DNA from: DASUBN01 sp035691665
GTDB lineage: Bacteria > Pseudomonadota > Gammaproteobacteria > Natronospirales > REEB76
NCBI GenBank assembly: GCA_035691665.1
Contig: DASSIS010000007.1
Coordinates: forward strand, 1-64,000
Direction: 5' to 3'
Length of the DNA: 64,000 bases
In this document: in pieces, positions 41,827-50,343 of the stretch
How positions within the stretch are numbered: the stretch's first letter is position 1
How the letters are laid out: each line of letters opens with the position of its first letter
Notes under the pieces: generated by a model
Told to the model about the DNA's origin: nothing
What the model saw: only the letters and a program-made list of their open reading frames with translations
The model's database searches: none
Position numbers and translations under genes: made by a program

Positions 41827-42302
41827 ATGAGTCCTTTCACCGAGCCCGAGCGCAGGATCTGGCTCAAGCGGCCATAGCGTCTCGGTAATTGCTTTGCCAC
41901 CGCCGTGTGGAACTCCAAGTCATCCGCCGCCCCGCCCCAATCCCCGGCGGCGCAGAGCCCATAGAAAGTCGTGAAAGCCTGGGCTTTGGCCGCGCCCAAG
42001 TTGAACCCCATGTCATTGAGAGCCGCTTGTCGTGCTTCATCCGCAGTCGGCCACCAGGGCCGCCGCCAGAGCCAACCGCAGTTGCTCGAGAGGTCGTACC
42101 CATATTGGGCGTCCACCGTCGCCGGCAGCCATTCATCATCCAGGGGCAGACCGGCCTGCACCTGTATCACCTTGGCCGCTTCGCAAGGCGGGCTCGCATC
42201 CAGATTGTGCCCGATGCCGATGGTCCAGAAACCCCTCGAGCCCTGGTACTTGCGGGAGCGGTTCCCCTCGTCCGACTCGATGAGGGCGCGGGTGAGATCC
42301 AT
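41823..42302 (-). CDS. T4-type phage lysozyme, catalytic Asp replaced
   Basis: A 159-residue muramidase of the T4 gpE type. The N-terminal catalytic block reads SDEGNRSRKYQG then SRGFWTIGIGHNL. Aligned without gaps to T4 lysozyme, Glu12 and Thr27 of the E-x8-D-x5-T triad are kept, but the Asp position (residue 21) is Gly, encoded GGC, one transition from GAC. The enzyme may be dead or weak. Followed by the candidate holin and spanins, and preceded by a second holin candidate. Confidence 0.85.
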   Translation of the reverse strand: MDLTRALIESDEGNRSRKYQGSRGFWTIGIGHNLDASPPCEAAKVIQVQAGLPLDDEWLPATVDAQYGYDLSSNCGWLWRRPWWPTADEARQAALNDMGFNLGAAKAQAFTTFYGLCAAGDWGGAADDLEFHTAVAKQLPRRYGRLSQILRSGSVKGLM

Positions 42303-42511
42303 CAGTGCCGACCCCGGAAAACCGCGCCGGTAAAAGCCGCTCCCAGGGTCAGCAGACCGGCCCAGATCAGCGCCAACACCTTCACGGCACCTCGCTCCCG
42401 GTTATGTGCTGCCAGCAGCGTCTTCACATCTCCCCGGATTTCATCAATCACAGGTGCAAGCGCATCAAGTCTCGCTTCGACAGAGGCAAGACGTTCGTAT
42501 TGGGTGGGCAT
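42302..42511 (-). CDS. XhlA-like hemolysin/holin candidate
   Basis: A 69-residue protein with an amphipathic coiled-coil N-terminus (ERLASVEARLDALAPVIDEI) and one C-terminal membrane helix (VLALIWAGLLTLGAAFTGAVF), the topology of XhlA-type proteins. First of the lysis genes; stop overlaps the lysozyme start by one base. Confidence 0.6.
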   Translation of the reverse strand: MPTQYERLASVEARLDALAPVIDEIRGDVKTLLAAHNRERGAVKVLALIWAGLLTLGAAFTGAVFRGRH

Positions 42512-42591
42512 CCAGACTCCCGAAAATCGTTAATATCAGCGGGATTGAAGTACAATTTAAAGCTAACAATTCGGAAGCAAAAGATAACAAG

Positions 42592-43701
42592 ATGGGAATA
42601 AGTTCGACTCGCTATCTCGACAAATTGGCATCATTGCGCTTCTTCGCGGCATTCCTGGTCGTGATCTATCATCTCGGCAGCGAGATCGGAAACCAGCAGA
42701 GAACGCTCGCTGCCATTCTCACTCCGATCGCAGACTACGGCTTCGTAGGCGTCTCCATATTTTTCGTGCTATCTGGCTTCGTGATCTCCCATGCGAATGA
42801 TCGCTGGAAAGGCTGGGACATCTACCTGGCCGGCCGTGTAACGCGCATCTACCCACCGCATCTTATTGTGACGTTCGCGCTGATGATGCCGGATGTTATC
42901 TTGCTGATAACCCAGGGAGGAGCCGACGGGTGGCTTAAACTGCTCTCGAACTTCTCACTGACGCAGGCATGGAGTTCAAACCCCGGTTATTTCCGCTCAC
43001 TTAACCTGGTCACCTGGAGCCTGTCGGTGGAGATGAGCTTTTATGTGGCTTTCATAGCCCTGCGCCGCCTGGGGGACCGCTGGCTCCTCGCACTGACGGC
43101 CATCGCCTATCTTGTTCTCCTGGTCATCACGCTTTATTTGCGCCATATTCATCATGATAGATGGACGTTTTATGTTTACTGGCAACTGTACATAAATCCG
43201 GTTGCAAGGCTGCCTGAATTTCTCGTTGGCATGTCCATCTATCGACTTTATCGTGTCGGGAAATTGCCACACCTCTGGGTGCCGCGCTTCAACTTTCTGC
43301 TGACCCTTGCGGCCCTGATGGCGGCGCTCTACCTGGCAGGTACTTACGGCGGCATGGGCGGGACCTTCGCTGAGTTACTTGATTACTCAGTCGTGCCGCT
43401 GCCTTTCATCGTTCTCATGATGATAGCTCTCCTCGACGAGCGCTCGAATGTGTGGATGCATAACCGTAACTTGGTACTTCTGGGTGAATCGTCGTTTGCG
43501 CTCTATTTGCTGCATCGGCTGCTCATCGGATACTTGAACGAGCCGTTGCACAATGCAGGACTGGGCTCGAACTGGTTGATGCTGTTGGCGCTCATGATCT
43601 TCATTGCTGTTCCTGTCGCAACCTCGGTGCTTTTCTATCGATTCATTGAGTTACCGCTTACCAGAGCACTTCGATATCACCTAGTTCCGCGCAATGTTTA
43701 A
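42592..43701 (+). CDS. Acyltransferase family 3 (OafA-type) membrane protein
   Basis: A 369-residue membrane protein with ten or so helices: LRFFAAFLVVIYHLGSEIG (family signature with the active His), GFVGVSIFFVLSGFVISH, RVTRIYPPHL, and WSLSVEMSFY. Acyltransferase-3 enzymes transfer acyl, usually acetyl, groups to O-antigen or other glycans. It is on the plus strand between tail-fibre and lysis genes, both on the minus strand, and has lower GC than its neighbours. This is typical of a lysogenic-conversion cargo gene. I chose the ATG at 42592 as the family-like start. Confidence 0.9.
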   Translation: MGISSTRYLDKLASLRFFAAFLVVIYHLGSEIGNQQRTLAAILTPIADYGFVGVSIFFVLSGFVISHANDRWKGWDIYLAGRVTRIYPPHLIVTFALMMPDVILLITQGGADGWLKLLSNFSLTQAWSSNPGYFRSLNLVTWSLSVEMSFYVAFIALRRLGDRWLLALTAIAYLVLLVITLYLRHIHHDRWTFYVYWQLYINPVARLPEFLVGMSIYRLYRVGKLPHLWVPRFNFLLTLAALMAALYLAGTYGGMGGTFAELLDYSVVPLPFIVLMMIALLDERSNVWMHNRNLVLLGESSFALYLLHRLLIGYLNEPLHNAGLGSNWLMLLALMIFIAVPVATSVLFYRFIELPLTRALRYHLVPRNV

Positions 43702-45050
43702 AGGCGTGCATCTGCCGTCCAGTGCATGCGGAGCAAATCACCTGCAGCAATGGCCGTACCAGTCGCCGGCTCAAACATGGTAGTAGCCAATACGCCTACG
43801 GATACAGCGACATCAGCACCTGTTGTTGCATCTCTCAACTTGCCCATCGAGCCCGTCGCTTCAGAATAGAGCATCACAATAGGAGTAACTCCCTTCTCTA
43901 CCTCAAAGTAGACGTCCATCTCGTTGATGCCATTGCCGCCACTGTAACCGACAGGTACATGAGTGGTCTTCTGCCCTGGGAAAGAGGTCGTACCCGTCAA
44001 AACACCATAGGGCCACGAGCGCTCATACCAGCGTTTCACCCCCTGAAGTTCATCTATAAACCTCGGCGCCACGCAAACCTGTGCCAAGGTGTTAATACAT
44101 ACCTGCCAATCCGTCGCGTAGAAATCCTTCGTCGTTACCGCCCCGCAATCCATCTCCAGGACGATCTCGATGCCGCTGCTGCAATCCCCCATGGCAGCGA
44201 CGGCTGTCACCGCCGTCGTCGTGTTCGTGGGCAGGCTCACCGTAAAGCCCGTCGTGACGTTGGTTACGCTTGCGAAGTTGTCCTGCGCCGTCGCCTTGTT
44301 GATGGTCAGGAAAGCGTTGATGTTGCCGCCCGTGTCTTGGAAGCCCAGCACGCTGAAGAGCACGTTCCGGTTCTTGAGCGCGATGGCATCCCGGCTCTCG
44401 ATCCAGCGGCGGAAGAAGACCTTGCCCGTCCCCGTGATGGTGCAGCCGGCGAGTTTGCAGGAATAAGCCGTCGCCGCGCCGGCGACCGTATAGGCCGTGT
44501 CCTGGGTGATGCTCCCGGCACTCACTGCCGTACCCGAAGCCCAGCATTGAACGAGGTCTACGGCCCCATAGGCCCGCGAGGTTCCCAGGGCCGGCGACGC
44601 GCTCGTGCCGGTCTGCGCCACCCGGCAACAGGGGTCCACCATGAAATTCTTGCCCGGCGGCGCCGGGTTCAAGAGGTTCCACTGCGTCCCGTCATACTTG
44701 AGGAAGGCCGGCACCCCGGCTTGCAGTTCACCTCCTGCGAGCGGCAGCCCGTTCCCATAGATGTTCGTCGTCGCGAGTCCGTCCGGCGCGAAGGTGGCCG
44801 GACCCGTGCTGTCCGTAGCGGGGTTGAGGATCTGCAGTAGACCCGGCACCAACGCGCCGAAAGGCCGCCCGTTCGCCGCCGTCAGCGCATTCGCGCTGCC
44901 ACCCGCCGTGGGCAGGCTCACCGCATAGGAAGCGAGATCCGCCATGATGTCCCAGCCCGCCGTCTTCACCTGCGAGGGGCGCATCCCCGTCTTGAAGTAG
45001 TTGGCGAGATCGTTGTTGCTGGGTGTCGTGCTGTACTGGTCTATGGACAT
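43698..45050 (-). CDS. Phage tail fibre / appendage protein
   Basis: A 450-residue beta-rich protein, rich in Thr, Ala and Gly, without membrane helices. N-terminal residues 1-90 (QYSTTPSNNDLANYFKTGM) resemble the virion-attachment part of phage fibres, the middle is linker-like (FMVDPCCRVAQTGTSASPAL) and the C-terminal part is a jelly-roll type fold (GFQDTGGNINAFLT, VYFEVEKGVTPIVMLY). Its size and position after internal proteins and before lysis support a receptor-binding role. The stop overlaps the convergent acyltransferase stop by four bases. Confidence 0.75.
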   Translation of the reverse strand: MSIDQYSTTPSNNDLANYFKTGMRPSQVKTAGWDIMADLASYAVSLPTAGGSANALTAANGRPFGALVPGLLQILNPATDSTGPATFAPDGLATTNIYGNGLPLAGGELQAGVPAFLKYDGTQWNLLNPAPPGKNFMVDPCCRVAQTGTSASPALGTSRAYGAVDLVQCWASGTAVSAGSITQDTAYTVAGAATAYSCKLAGCTITGTGKVFFRRWIESRDAIALKNRNVLFSVLGFQDTGGNINAFLTINKATAQDNFASVTNVTTGFTVSLPTNTTTAVTAVAAMGDCSSGIEIVLEMDCGAVTTKDFYATDWQVCINTLAQVCVAPRFIDELQGVKRWYERSWPYGVLTGTTSFPGQKTTHVPVGYSGGNGINEMDVYFEVEKGVTPIVMLYSEATGSMGKLRDATTGADVAVSVGVLATTMFEPATGTAIAAGDLLRMHWTADARL

Positions 45051-45061
45051 CTGCTATCCCC

Positions 45062-45092
45062 AAAAACGAAGACCCCGCCGGTTGGCGGGGTC
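45062..45092 (-). terminator. Terminator between the 194-aa gene and the tail fibre
   Basis: A 9-bp stem, GACCCCGCC with GGCGGGGTC, around a 4-base loop. On the minus strand it runs into TTCGTTTTTG. The fibre gene therefore probably has its own promoter or depends on read-through. Confidence 0.8.
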
Positions 45093-45119
45093 GGTAGAGC
45101 CTGTATCCAAGTACGCCCG

Positions 45120-45704
45120 TCAGGAGGGAACCTTGTCGAAACCCTCATACCACAAGGTCATGTTGTCATGATCCCCGTAATGGAAGCCGGCTCCGTCTTT
45201 GGCATACCACGCCTTCCACTTTTCGATGATGGCTTGCTGCACGTCGACAGGAGCGACGAAGAGCGAATCGCGCGATTCCCATACGCCGAACATGTTCACT
45301 TGATCACCACTGCCAAACAGCAGCCAATATTCGCGGTTCTTGTCCAGTTTCAGCTGCTTCAGTGTCGCGGCGGACCCGGCCTTGAACTCGAACCCGGTGA
45401 TGTAATAGAGGCTGCGCAGCGCCCAGATCACATGCAGGCTGTCCTGGTTCTTGTTCCTGTCTTGATTCGGCACATGCGCGATGGAGACAGTATGCAGTTG
45501 CTTCACCAGCAGCCCCGCCGCATCGGCACCGTGCTCAGCGAAGCACTGTAGGATGGGTCTCTGGTCGAAATTGTCGTTCTTCCAGTAACCCAGCTCCTTC
45601 ACCTTGGCCGCCATCTCCTCGTTCGTGCAGGCCTCTGCTCTTGCGGGCAGGCTCAGCGTCGCGACGCATAGTGCGAGATAGGCGATTGCGATTCCCTGTT
45701 TCAT
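45120..45704 (-). CDS. Secreted hypothetical protein in the phage module (194 aa)
   Basis: A cleavable signal peptide (IAIAYLALCVATLSLPARA) is followed by a soluble, mostly helical domain with two Cys (EACTNEE, ILQCFAE) and many aromatic residues in the C-terminal half. No phage family recognised. It is one base downstream of the gene at 45706 and just before a terminator. An exported protein in this place may be a cargo gene that acts on the lysogen. Confidence 0.65.
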   Translation of the reverse strand: MKQGIAIAYLALCVATLSLPARAEACTNEEMAAKVKELGYWKNDNFDQRPILQCFAEHGADAAGLLVKQLHTVSIAHVPNQDRNKNQDSLHVIWALRSLYYITGFEFKAGSAATLKQLKLDKNREYWLLFGSGDQVNMFGVWESRDSLFVAPVDVQQAIIEKWKAWYAKDGAGFHYGDHDNMTLWYEGFDKVPS

Positions 45705-45705
45705 C

Positions 45706-46371
45706 TCAGTTGTCCGCTTTGTAGAAGTCGATATAGGTATTGCTGCCCTTGGGCACGTCGCCCCCGCCGGTGTTCATGAACGGCCCGAAACTCCTGACCA
45801 GTTCCGTATTCCCCCAGCTTGAGGGGGGTGTCTGGAGCCCGTCACCGCCTTCCTGTCGGATGAGGAAATGGTTGGTCCCGGACGGCGGCTTCAGCTGTTG
45901 CGCCGCCTGCGCCGCATCCACGGAGTTGCCCCACACCATCCTCTCCACCCCGTTACTGAGATCAGGAACGCTTTCACGCACCTTGGGGTTGACCAATCTT
46001 ACTCCCGCCATCCAAGCCCGAGCGGTCTTGAGTTGCTGCGCCGAATCCGGGTTCCAGTTTTCGGCGCGATAGACCCCCTTGTCATCAGCCTGTGCCGTGA
46101 GCTGCGGATAGATACCGGCGGTTTCCCCATAGATCGTCCGCTGCTGGTGTATCAGGTTGGGGTCGGGCGGTATCTGCGCAGCAGGCCCGGATGGATGAGC
46201 GGAGACCGGCGGCAGATTGCCCTCCGTGACCATGCCCGGAGCCGGCGTCACCGGTGGAAGGCCTTGCAATAGAGCACCCGCCAAGCCCGGCGGTGCCGGA
46301 TTGGGCGGCCGACCCAGCAGGTCCGCGGCCAGGCCTTGGGTGAAGACTCCGCTTCCATTGGGATAAGCCAT
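45706..46371 (-). CDS. Phage protein with shared N-terminal tag (221 aa)
   Basis: Residues 10-45 (GLAADLLGRPP, PPGLAGALLQGLPPVT) closely match the N-terminus of the phage protein at 55184-55858. After a Pro-rich linker the C-terminal domain differs: IYGETAGIYPQL near residue 80 and TNHFLIRQEGGDG near 170. Those resemble the cell-wall hydrolase SleB-like IxGEA..E pattern only loosely. Possibly a virion or ejection protein. Placed between internal virion protein and secreted protein genes. Confidence 0.65.
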   Translation of the reverse strand: MAYPNGSGVFTQGLAADLLGRPPNPAPPGLAGALLQGLPPVTPAPGMVTEGNLPPVSAHPSGPAAQIPPDPNLIHQQRTIYGETAGIYPQLTAQADDKGVYRAENWNPDSAQQLKTARAWMAGVRLVNPKVRESVPDLSNGVERMVWGNSVDAAQAAQQLKPPSGTNHFLIRQEGGDGLQTPPSSWGNTELVRSFGPFMNTGGGDVPKGSNTYIDFYKADN

Positions 46372-46397
46372 GTCCGTTTCCTTCTCGTTCAGATGGA

Positions 46398-47246
46398 TCA
46401 GTAGTCGGGCTCGTCTATCGGCATCGTCGTCGCATCCCAGTTGCCGGCCGGCTGCAGCGTGTTCAGCGTCGGCAGACTGCTGCTGGAATAGAGCGGCATC
46501 TGGTTGTACTGGTTGTAGAGGTTCATGCCCATCGAAGCGGCATTCATCGCGTTACCCAGCGGATTGCTGAAATAGGGGTTCGTCGTCTGCATGCCGGGCT
46601 GCACGCCGCCCAGGAAGCTCTCGTATTGCTGCAGCTGTTGTACCGGCAGCATCTGGTAGTAGTTGTACTTCTGCTGGTTCGCATCGATGTTCTGCTGCGC
46701 CAGGTCCTGCACCTGCTTGCCCACCCCTTCTGCGGCCGTGAGCCCGTTCATGCGCGTGTCATAGAGGTTTTGCGCCTGGTTCCCGGCCGCGAGCGCGTCC
46801 TGCATGTCCTGCTGATAGGCGTTGCCGTAGAGCCCCGTCGCCAGGTTGTCGAGCTGCTGCCCCCGCAGCGCCTGCGAGGCATCCACGTTCCGGCCCGTCC
46901 CGCCGAACTCCGAGGCGAGCTGCCCCTGTGTCGCACCCGCTGCCTGCTTGAAAGTGGCATCGAGATAGGGGTTCGATCCGCCCGCGTCATTGAGCAGGGT
47001 GGTGTCGAAGCCCTGTGCTGCGTCGAGCGCCGGCGTGCCGTTCATCCCCAGCGTCGAGATCGCCCCCATGGCCTGCTGCTGCGGCTGCGAGAAACCCGCC
47101 ACCAGGGGGCCGGAATAATACTGGGGCTGGTAGCTCAAGAGCTTGTTCGCCTGCCCCAGCGCCGTCGAGATGTAGGGCAGCATGTAAGACGCTGGCATCT
47201 GCGTCGTCGTGGTGCTGCCCGAGGGAGAAGACCCGCCTAGGCTCAT
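46398..47246 (-). CDS. Phage internal/ejection-type virion protein (282 aa)
   Basis: A Gln/Ala/Asn-rich, mostly helical protein with Q-rich heptads (QQNIDANQQKYNYYQML, QQDMQDALAAGNQAQ). Many podovirus internal head or DNA-transfer proteins have this composition and lie in this place, between stabilisation protein and tail fibre. No catalytic motif is visible. Overlaps the upstream gene by four bases (ATGA). Confidence 0.65.
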   Translation of the reverse strand: MSLGGSSPSGSTTTTQMPASYMLPYISTALGQANKLLSYQPQYYSGPLVAGFSQPQQQAMGAISTLGMNGTPALDAAQGFDTTLLNDAGGSNPYLDATFKQAAGATQGQLASEFGGTGRNVDASQALRGQQLDNLATGLYGNAYQQDMQDALAAGNQAQNLYDTRMNGLTAAEGVGKQVQDLAQQNIDANQQKYNYYQMLPVQQLQQYESFLGGVQPGMQTTNPYFSNPLGNAMNAASMGMNLYNQYNQMPLYSSSSLPTLNTLQPAGNWDATTMPIDEPDY

Positions 47247-47773
47247 GGCTGCACCCTTCCCCGCGGCAACGCCACCGGCATCGGCCTGGGCCGGATGATC
47301 GGTGGACTTGGCGCATAGGTGTAAGGATTGTAGGCCGGCACCGCCGCGAGCTGCGCCAACGTGTTGACCTGGCCGTTATAGCTGCCGCCCGTCGGCGCCT
47401 GGGCCAGGCCGTTGGCCATCGCGTTGTAGGGCCCGCCACCCTGTGCCAGGGGTGTATAGGTGAATGCCGGATTGGGCAGCATGGGGTTCACCCGTCCCGC
47501 CGCTGCTGGCAGCCCCGTCGGCGTGGCCGTCCCACCCCAGCGCTGTGTCTCAAGCGGGTTCACCCCGTTGTTGGGGATGTTGCCGTTGATGAGGCCGGAA
47601 CCGAAGGGGTTCGTCATGTTGGCGCCGACGTTGGAACCGCTGTGGCCCAACAGGTTCAGCGGATCGGACATGTTCGCGAGCCCGGCGCCGTAGTGGATGC
47701 CGGAGAGGCTGTTCAAGTCCGAATATTGTCCGCCGCTCGAGGCCGCACTCGTGATCGCGCTGCCCATGCTCAT
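47243..47773 (-). CDS. Phage structural protein, Asn/Gly/Pro-rich (176 aa)
   Basis: A low-complexity, disordered protein rich in Gly, Asn, Pro and Ala (GSGLINGNIPNNGVNPLET, PAFTYTPLAQGGGPYNAM). No known domain. The four-base overlaps on both sides place it firmly within the phage late operon. Confidence 0.6.
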   Translation of the reverse strand: MSMGSAITSAASSGGQYSDLNSLSGIHYGAGLANMSDPLNLLGHSGSNVGANMTNPFGSGLINGNIPNNGVNPLETQRWGGTATPTGLPAAAGRVNPMLPNPAFTYTPLAQGGGPYNAMANGLAQAPTGGSYNGQVNTLAQLAAVPAYNPYTYAPSPPIIRPRPMPVALPRGRVQP

Positions 47774-48153
47774 AGTTTTCTCCTCATGATGGTCGCCATC
47801 TCCTCGTAATCGGGATACACCCGCCCCCAGCCCCGCCGCCCCTGCAACCGCATCTCGTCGCAGCCGAGGGCCTTCGCCCAGGCTTCGATGGCGCCGAGGT
47901 CCGCCTTATGCGACTGCAAGTCTTCACCACCGCAGAGCACCAGCATGCAAAGCCGTACACCGGGGTAGGTCTGGATCTGTGTCACCACCGCGAGCGCCCA
48001 GGGCACCACCCAAAGCTGCATCCGCTCGGCGAGGAGCTGCTGCTGTATATCTGCCAGCCCCCACTCCCTCTGCCGTGCGAGGGCCTTCTCCAGGCAGCCG
48101 CTGACTCGCGGCCACAGGGCGGCCACGTCCCAATGAGGTACCTGGAAGATCAT
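47770..48153 (-). CDS. Phage GNAT-like protein (127 aa)
   Basis: A compact alpha/beta protein with VTQIQTYPGVRLCMLVLCGG, AIEAWAKALGCDEMRLQGR and GWGRVYPDYE, matching the GNAT-like proteins found in late modules of podovirus-type phages. The usual acetyl-CoA loop is not clear. Overlaps both neighbours by four bases. Confidence 0.7.
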   Translation of the reverse strand: MIFQVPHWDVAALWPRVSGCLEKALARQREWGLADIQQQLLAERMQLWVVPWALAVVTQIQTYPGVRLCMLVLCGGEDLQSHKADLGAIEAWAKALGCDEMRLQGRRGWGRVYPDYEEMATIMRRKL

Positions 48154-48476
48154 CGGACGATCAGGTAGTCGAAGTTCAGGTCCGGCTGTGCCACCGCCGC
48201 ATGCGTGAGCGTGATGCTCCCGCCGTTCGCGGGTACCGAAACCGGGTCCGCCCAGAGTCCTGTCACCGTGGCCGCATGGGCCGTGGTCGGGAAGAGGAAG
48301 ACCTTGCAGCCACGGGTGATGTGGTTGTCCGAGAGGGTGGTCACGGTCCCGTTGTCGGTCAGCGTCACACTTCCCAGGCTGTTGAGCGAGCCGACCAAAA
48401 GGCGATTGATGAGCGTCGCCATCTTCGCCGTCGGGTCATAGGGCGGGGTCGTCCTGAGCGGTGGCAATTTACTCAT
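48150..48476 (-). CDS. Phage hypothetical protein (108 aa)
   Basis: Begins MSKLPPLRTTPPYDPTAKMA; the second half is beta-rich and Thr/Ala-rich (LTDNGTVTTLSDNHITRG, GSITLTHAAVAQPDLNF). The start is at 48476, overlapping the stop of the 512-residue gene in ATGA; a longer open frame upstream lies inside that gene. Probable minor virion protein. Confidence 0.7.
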   Translation of the reverse strand: MSKLPPLRTTPPYDPTAKMATLINRLLVGSLNSLGSVTLTDNGTVTTLSDNHITRGCKVFLFPTTAHAATVTGLWADPVSVPANGGSITLTHAAVAQPDLNFDYLIVR

Positions 48477-50011
48477 GCCTCGCCTGCCGCCGTCCCATAC
48501 AGGTCTATGCCTGTAGCGACCCCGAACCCGCCGTTGGCGCCGCCCGGGATGATCACCCGCGCTCGCACATAGCGGCCTGTGGCCCTGAGGTCGCAGCGAC
48601 CCGTCCGTGGGTTCTGGGCCGCGGCGGCGCTCACCGTATAGGTTTCGTTCTCCAGGTTCCGGGTCAGGAGCTGCACCGTCGGTGCCAGGACATAATTCCC
48701 CGCCGTCACCACCGGCCGCATGCCATCTATATAAGTGAGCCCGCCGGGGTTGGGCGAGCCTTCCGTGCTGTCGATCACCGCCGGGTCCAGGGGATTGCCC
48801 GTCAGCGTCCCGAAGGTGTTGCCCCCGTCGAAGGCTTGGAGCTGCAAGTCCCCACCCTGCCAATAGGGGTTGTCCAGGGACGGCGTGATGAGATCCAGGT
48901 CCGTGTTCACGTTATCGAGTGTGTCCAGGGTGTAACCGAAGCTCCGGGATCCGAACACCCGGCTCACCGACTGGGAAGCCGGCGCGAACCGGTTCTCCGC
49001 GTAGTTGTAGGCGACCTGCCGGTCCGGGATGCCCGTGCTGTTACCCGCGCTGCAATAGCACCAATAGATGAGCTTGTTGATGGGATCGAGTGCGCCCACC
49101 ACCCGGTCCGCGTAGGTGAGCGACACGTCGTTCAGGAAGGTCGTGTCGCACTTCCCATGGCCGATCTGCTGCACCTGGAAGCCATCCGTCATGCAGAAGC
49201 CGTCCGCCGCGATGAAATAGCTGAGGTTCCCGAGCTGCACCGGCGCGTTGGGGAAGAAGGCCCCGCGCTGCTTCTCGTAGGTGCTGAAGTCGAAGATCGC
49301 GTCGCCTCCTATATAGGTGGCCCGGGTGATGCCCCGCTGCTGGAAGATGAGCCCGTACTCGTAGCCGTTGGCGATCTCCGTCACCGGCCCGTATACCGCG
49401 TCCAGGAACTGCTGCCCCGCCTGGTTCTCCTGGTCCGTCAGCGTCGAGAAGCCCCAATAGGTCGGGTTCCCGATGCCGCACCACTGCACCCGGTTCGGCA
49501 CGTTGCCGTTGATGCCGTCTTCCGTGGCGCCGAGCATCACGAACTGGTTGAGGGTGCCGATGCATCCCGCTTTCGGCGGCGCGCCGGCGAGTGCCGCGAA
49601 GCCCGCCCCGCCCACCGGCATGGACTGCACCGCATCCGCGAAGTCCGTGGCCAGCACCAGGTTCCCGAAGCTCGGGCTCGAGAACTCCGTGAATTTCCAG
49701 TACTGCCCGTCCGCCGCCGTGTAAGGGCTCCCGCCCCCGGCCGAGAGGTTCGCGAAAGCCGTGCCGGTGTACTCCAGGAGCTGCGTCCCCGTCCCGGCGT
49801 AGATGTGCACGTTCCCGTCCGCATCCGCCATGGAAGTCGCGCCCTGCACCCGCGCCGGCGCCGTCACCCCGAGAGAGGAGAACCCCAGCGCCGGTTGATA
49901 AGCCCCGTTCACCCACAGCACGTTCGAGGCATATGGCGAGCCTGGATTATTAATTTCTGGTAAATCAGGTAACCACTCGCCGAATTTCAGTGCTGCTAGA
50001 AGTTTCGCCAT
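48473..50011 (-). CDS. Phage stabilisation/tail-hub protein, propeller-like (512 aa)
   Basis: A beta-rich 512-residue protein with repeated aromatic/Gly strands (HIYAGTGTQLLEYTG, FSSPSFGNLVLATDF, NRVQWCGIGNPTYWGF, SYFIAADGFCMTDGFQV). Placement after the adaptor and the strand pattern suggest a P22 gp10-like packaged-DNA stabilisation protein, but the assignment is tentative. Its start (MAKLLAALKFGEWLPDLPE) is duplicated upstream at 50151-50234, with a palindromic element between. Confidence 0.7.
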   Translation of the reverse strand: MAKLLAALKFGEWLPDLPEINNPGSPYASNVLWVNGAYQPALGFSSLGVTAPARVQGATSMADADGNVHIYAGTGTQLLEYTGTAFANLSAGGGSPYTAADGQYWKFTEFSSPSFGNLVLATDFADAVQSMPVGGAGFAALAGAPPKAGCIGTLNQFVMLGATEDGINGNVPNRVQWCGIGNPTYWGFSTLTDQENQAGQQFLDAVYGPVTEIANGYEYGLIFQQRGITRATYIGGDAIFDFSTYEKQRGAFFPNAPVQLGNLSYFIAADGFCMTDGFQVQQIGHGKCDTTFLNDVSLTYADRVVGALDPINKLIYWCYCSAGNSTGIPDRQVAYNYAENRFAPASQSVSRVFGSRSFGYTLDTLDNVNTDLDLITPSLDNPYWQGGDLQLQAFDGGNTFGTLTGNPLDPAVIDSTEGSPNPGGLTYIDGMRPVVTAGNYVLAPTVQLLTRNLENETYTVSAAAAQNPRTGRCDLRATGRYVRARVIIPGGANGGFGVATGIDLYGTAAGEA

Positions 50012-50031
50012 AGCTTTGTTTATTCCCTAAA

Positions 50032-50163
50032 CCCTAAAAATTAGAGATTTTGATTCCCAGCGAGGCAAAAATGCCCGAGCAACCCGGAGCGTACTTTTGA
50101 TGTACGTGAGGATTGCGAGGGCGTTTTTAACGCTGCTGGGGAGCAAAAGATCAATTTTTAGGG
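50032..50163 (-). repeat. Palindromic dispersed element, copy 2
   Basis: 132 bp with perfect 11-base terminal inverted repeats CCCTAAAAATT and AATTTTTAGGG, and the core GGAGCGTAC-N7-GTACGTGAG. It lies between the true start of the 512-residue gene and a second, truncated copy of that start. Confidence 0.88.
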
Positions 50164-50234
50164 CCTGGGTTGCCGTGTTCAGGTGCATCCGGTAGCCATT
50201 CCCCGAACCTTAGTGTCGTTAAGAGTTTCGCCAT
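50151..50234 (-). pseudogene. Truncated duplicate start of the 512-aa phage gene
   Basis: 27 codons beginning MAKLLTTLRFGEWLPD, then APEHGNPG, compared with MAKLLAALKFGEWLPD, LPEINNPG in the intact gene. The frame runs into the terminal repeat of the palindromic element and stops at TGA (50151-50153). It is a displaced 5' end. Confidence 0.85.
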
Positions 50235-50343
50235 GTCGCTATTGTTTGTGTCGGAAGCGATTCAGTCGCCGAGATGTCGCATTTCCCCAAGGCTCAGCTA
50301 TGCTTCGCCGCGAGAGGGATATCCATGCCAAGGAGTGAGGGCG

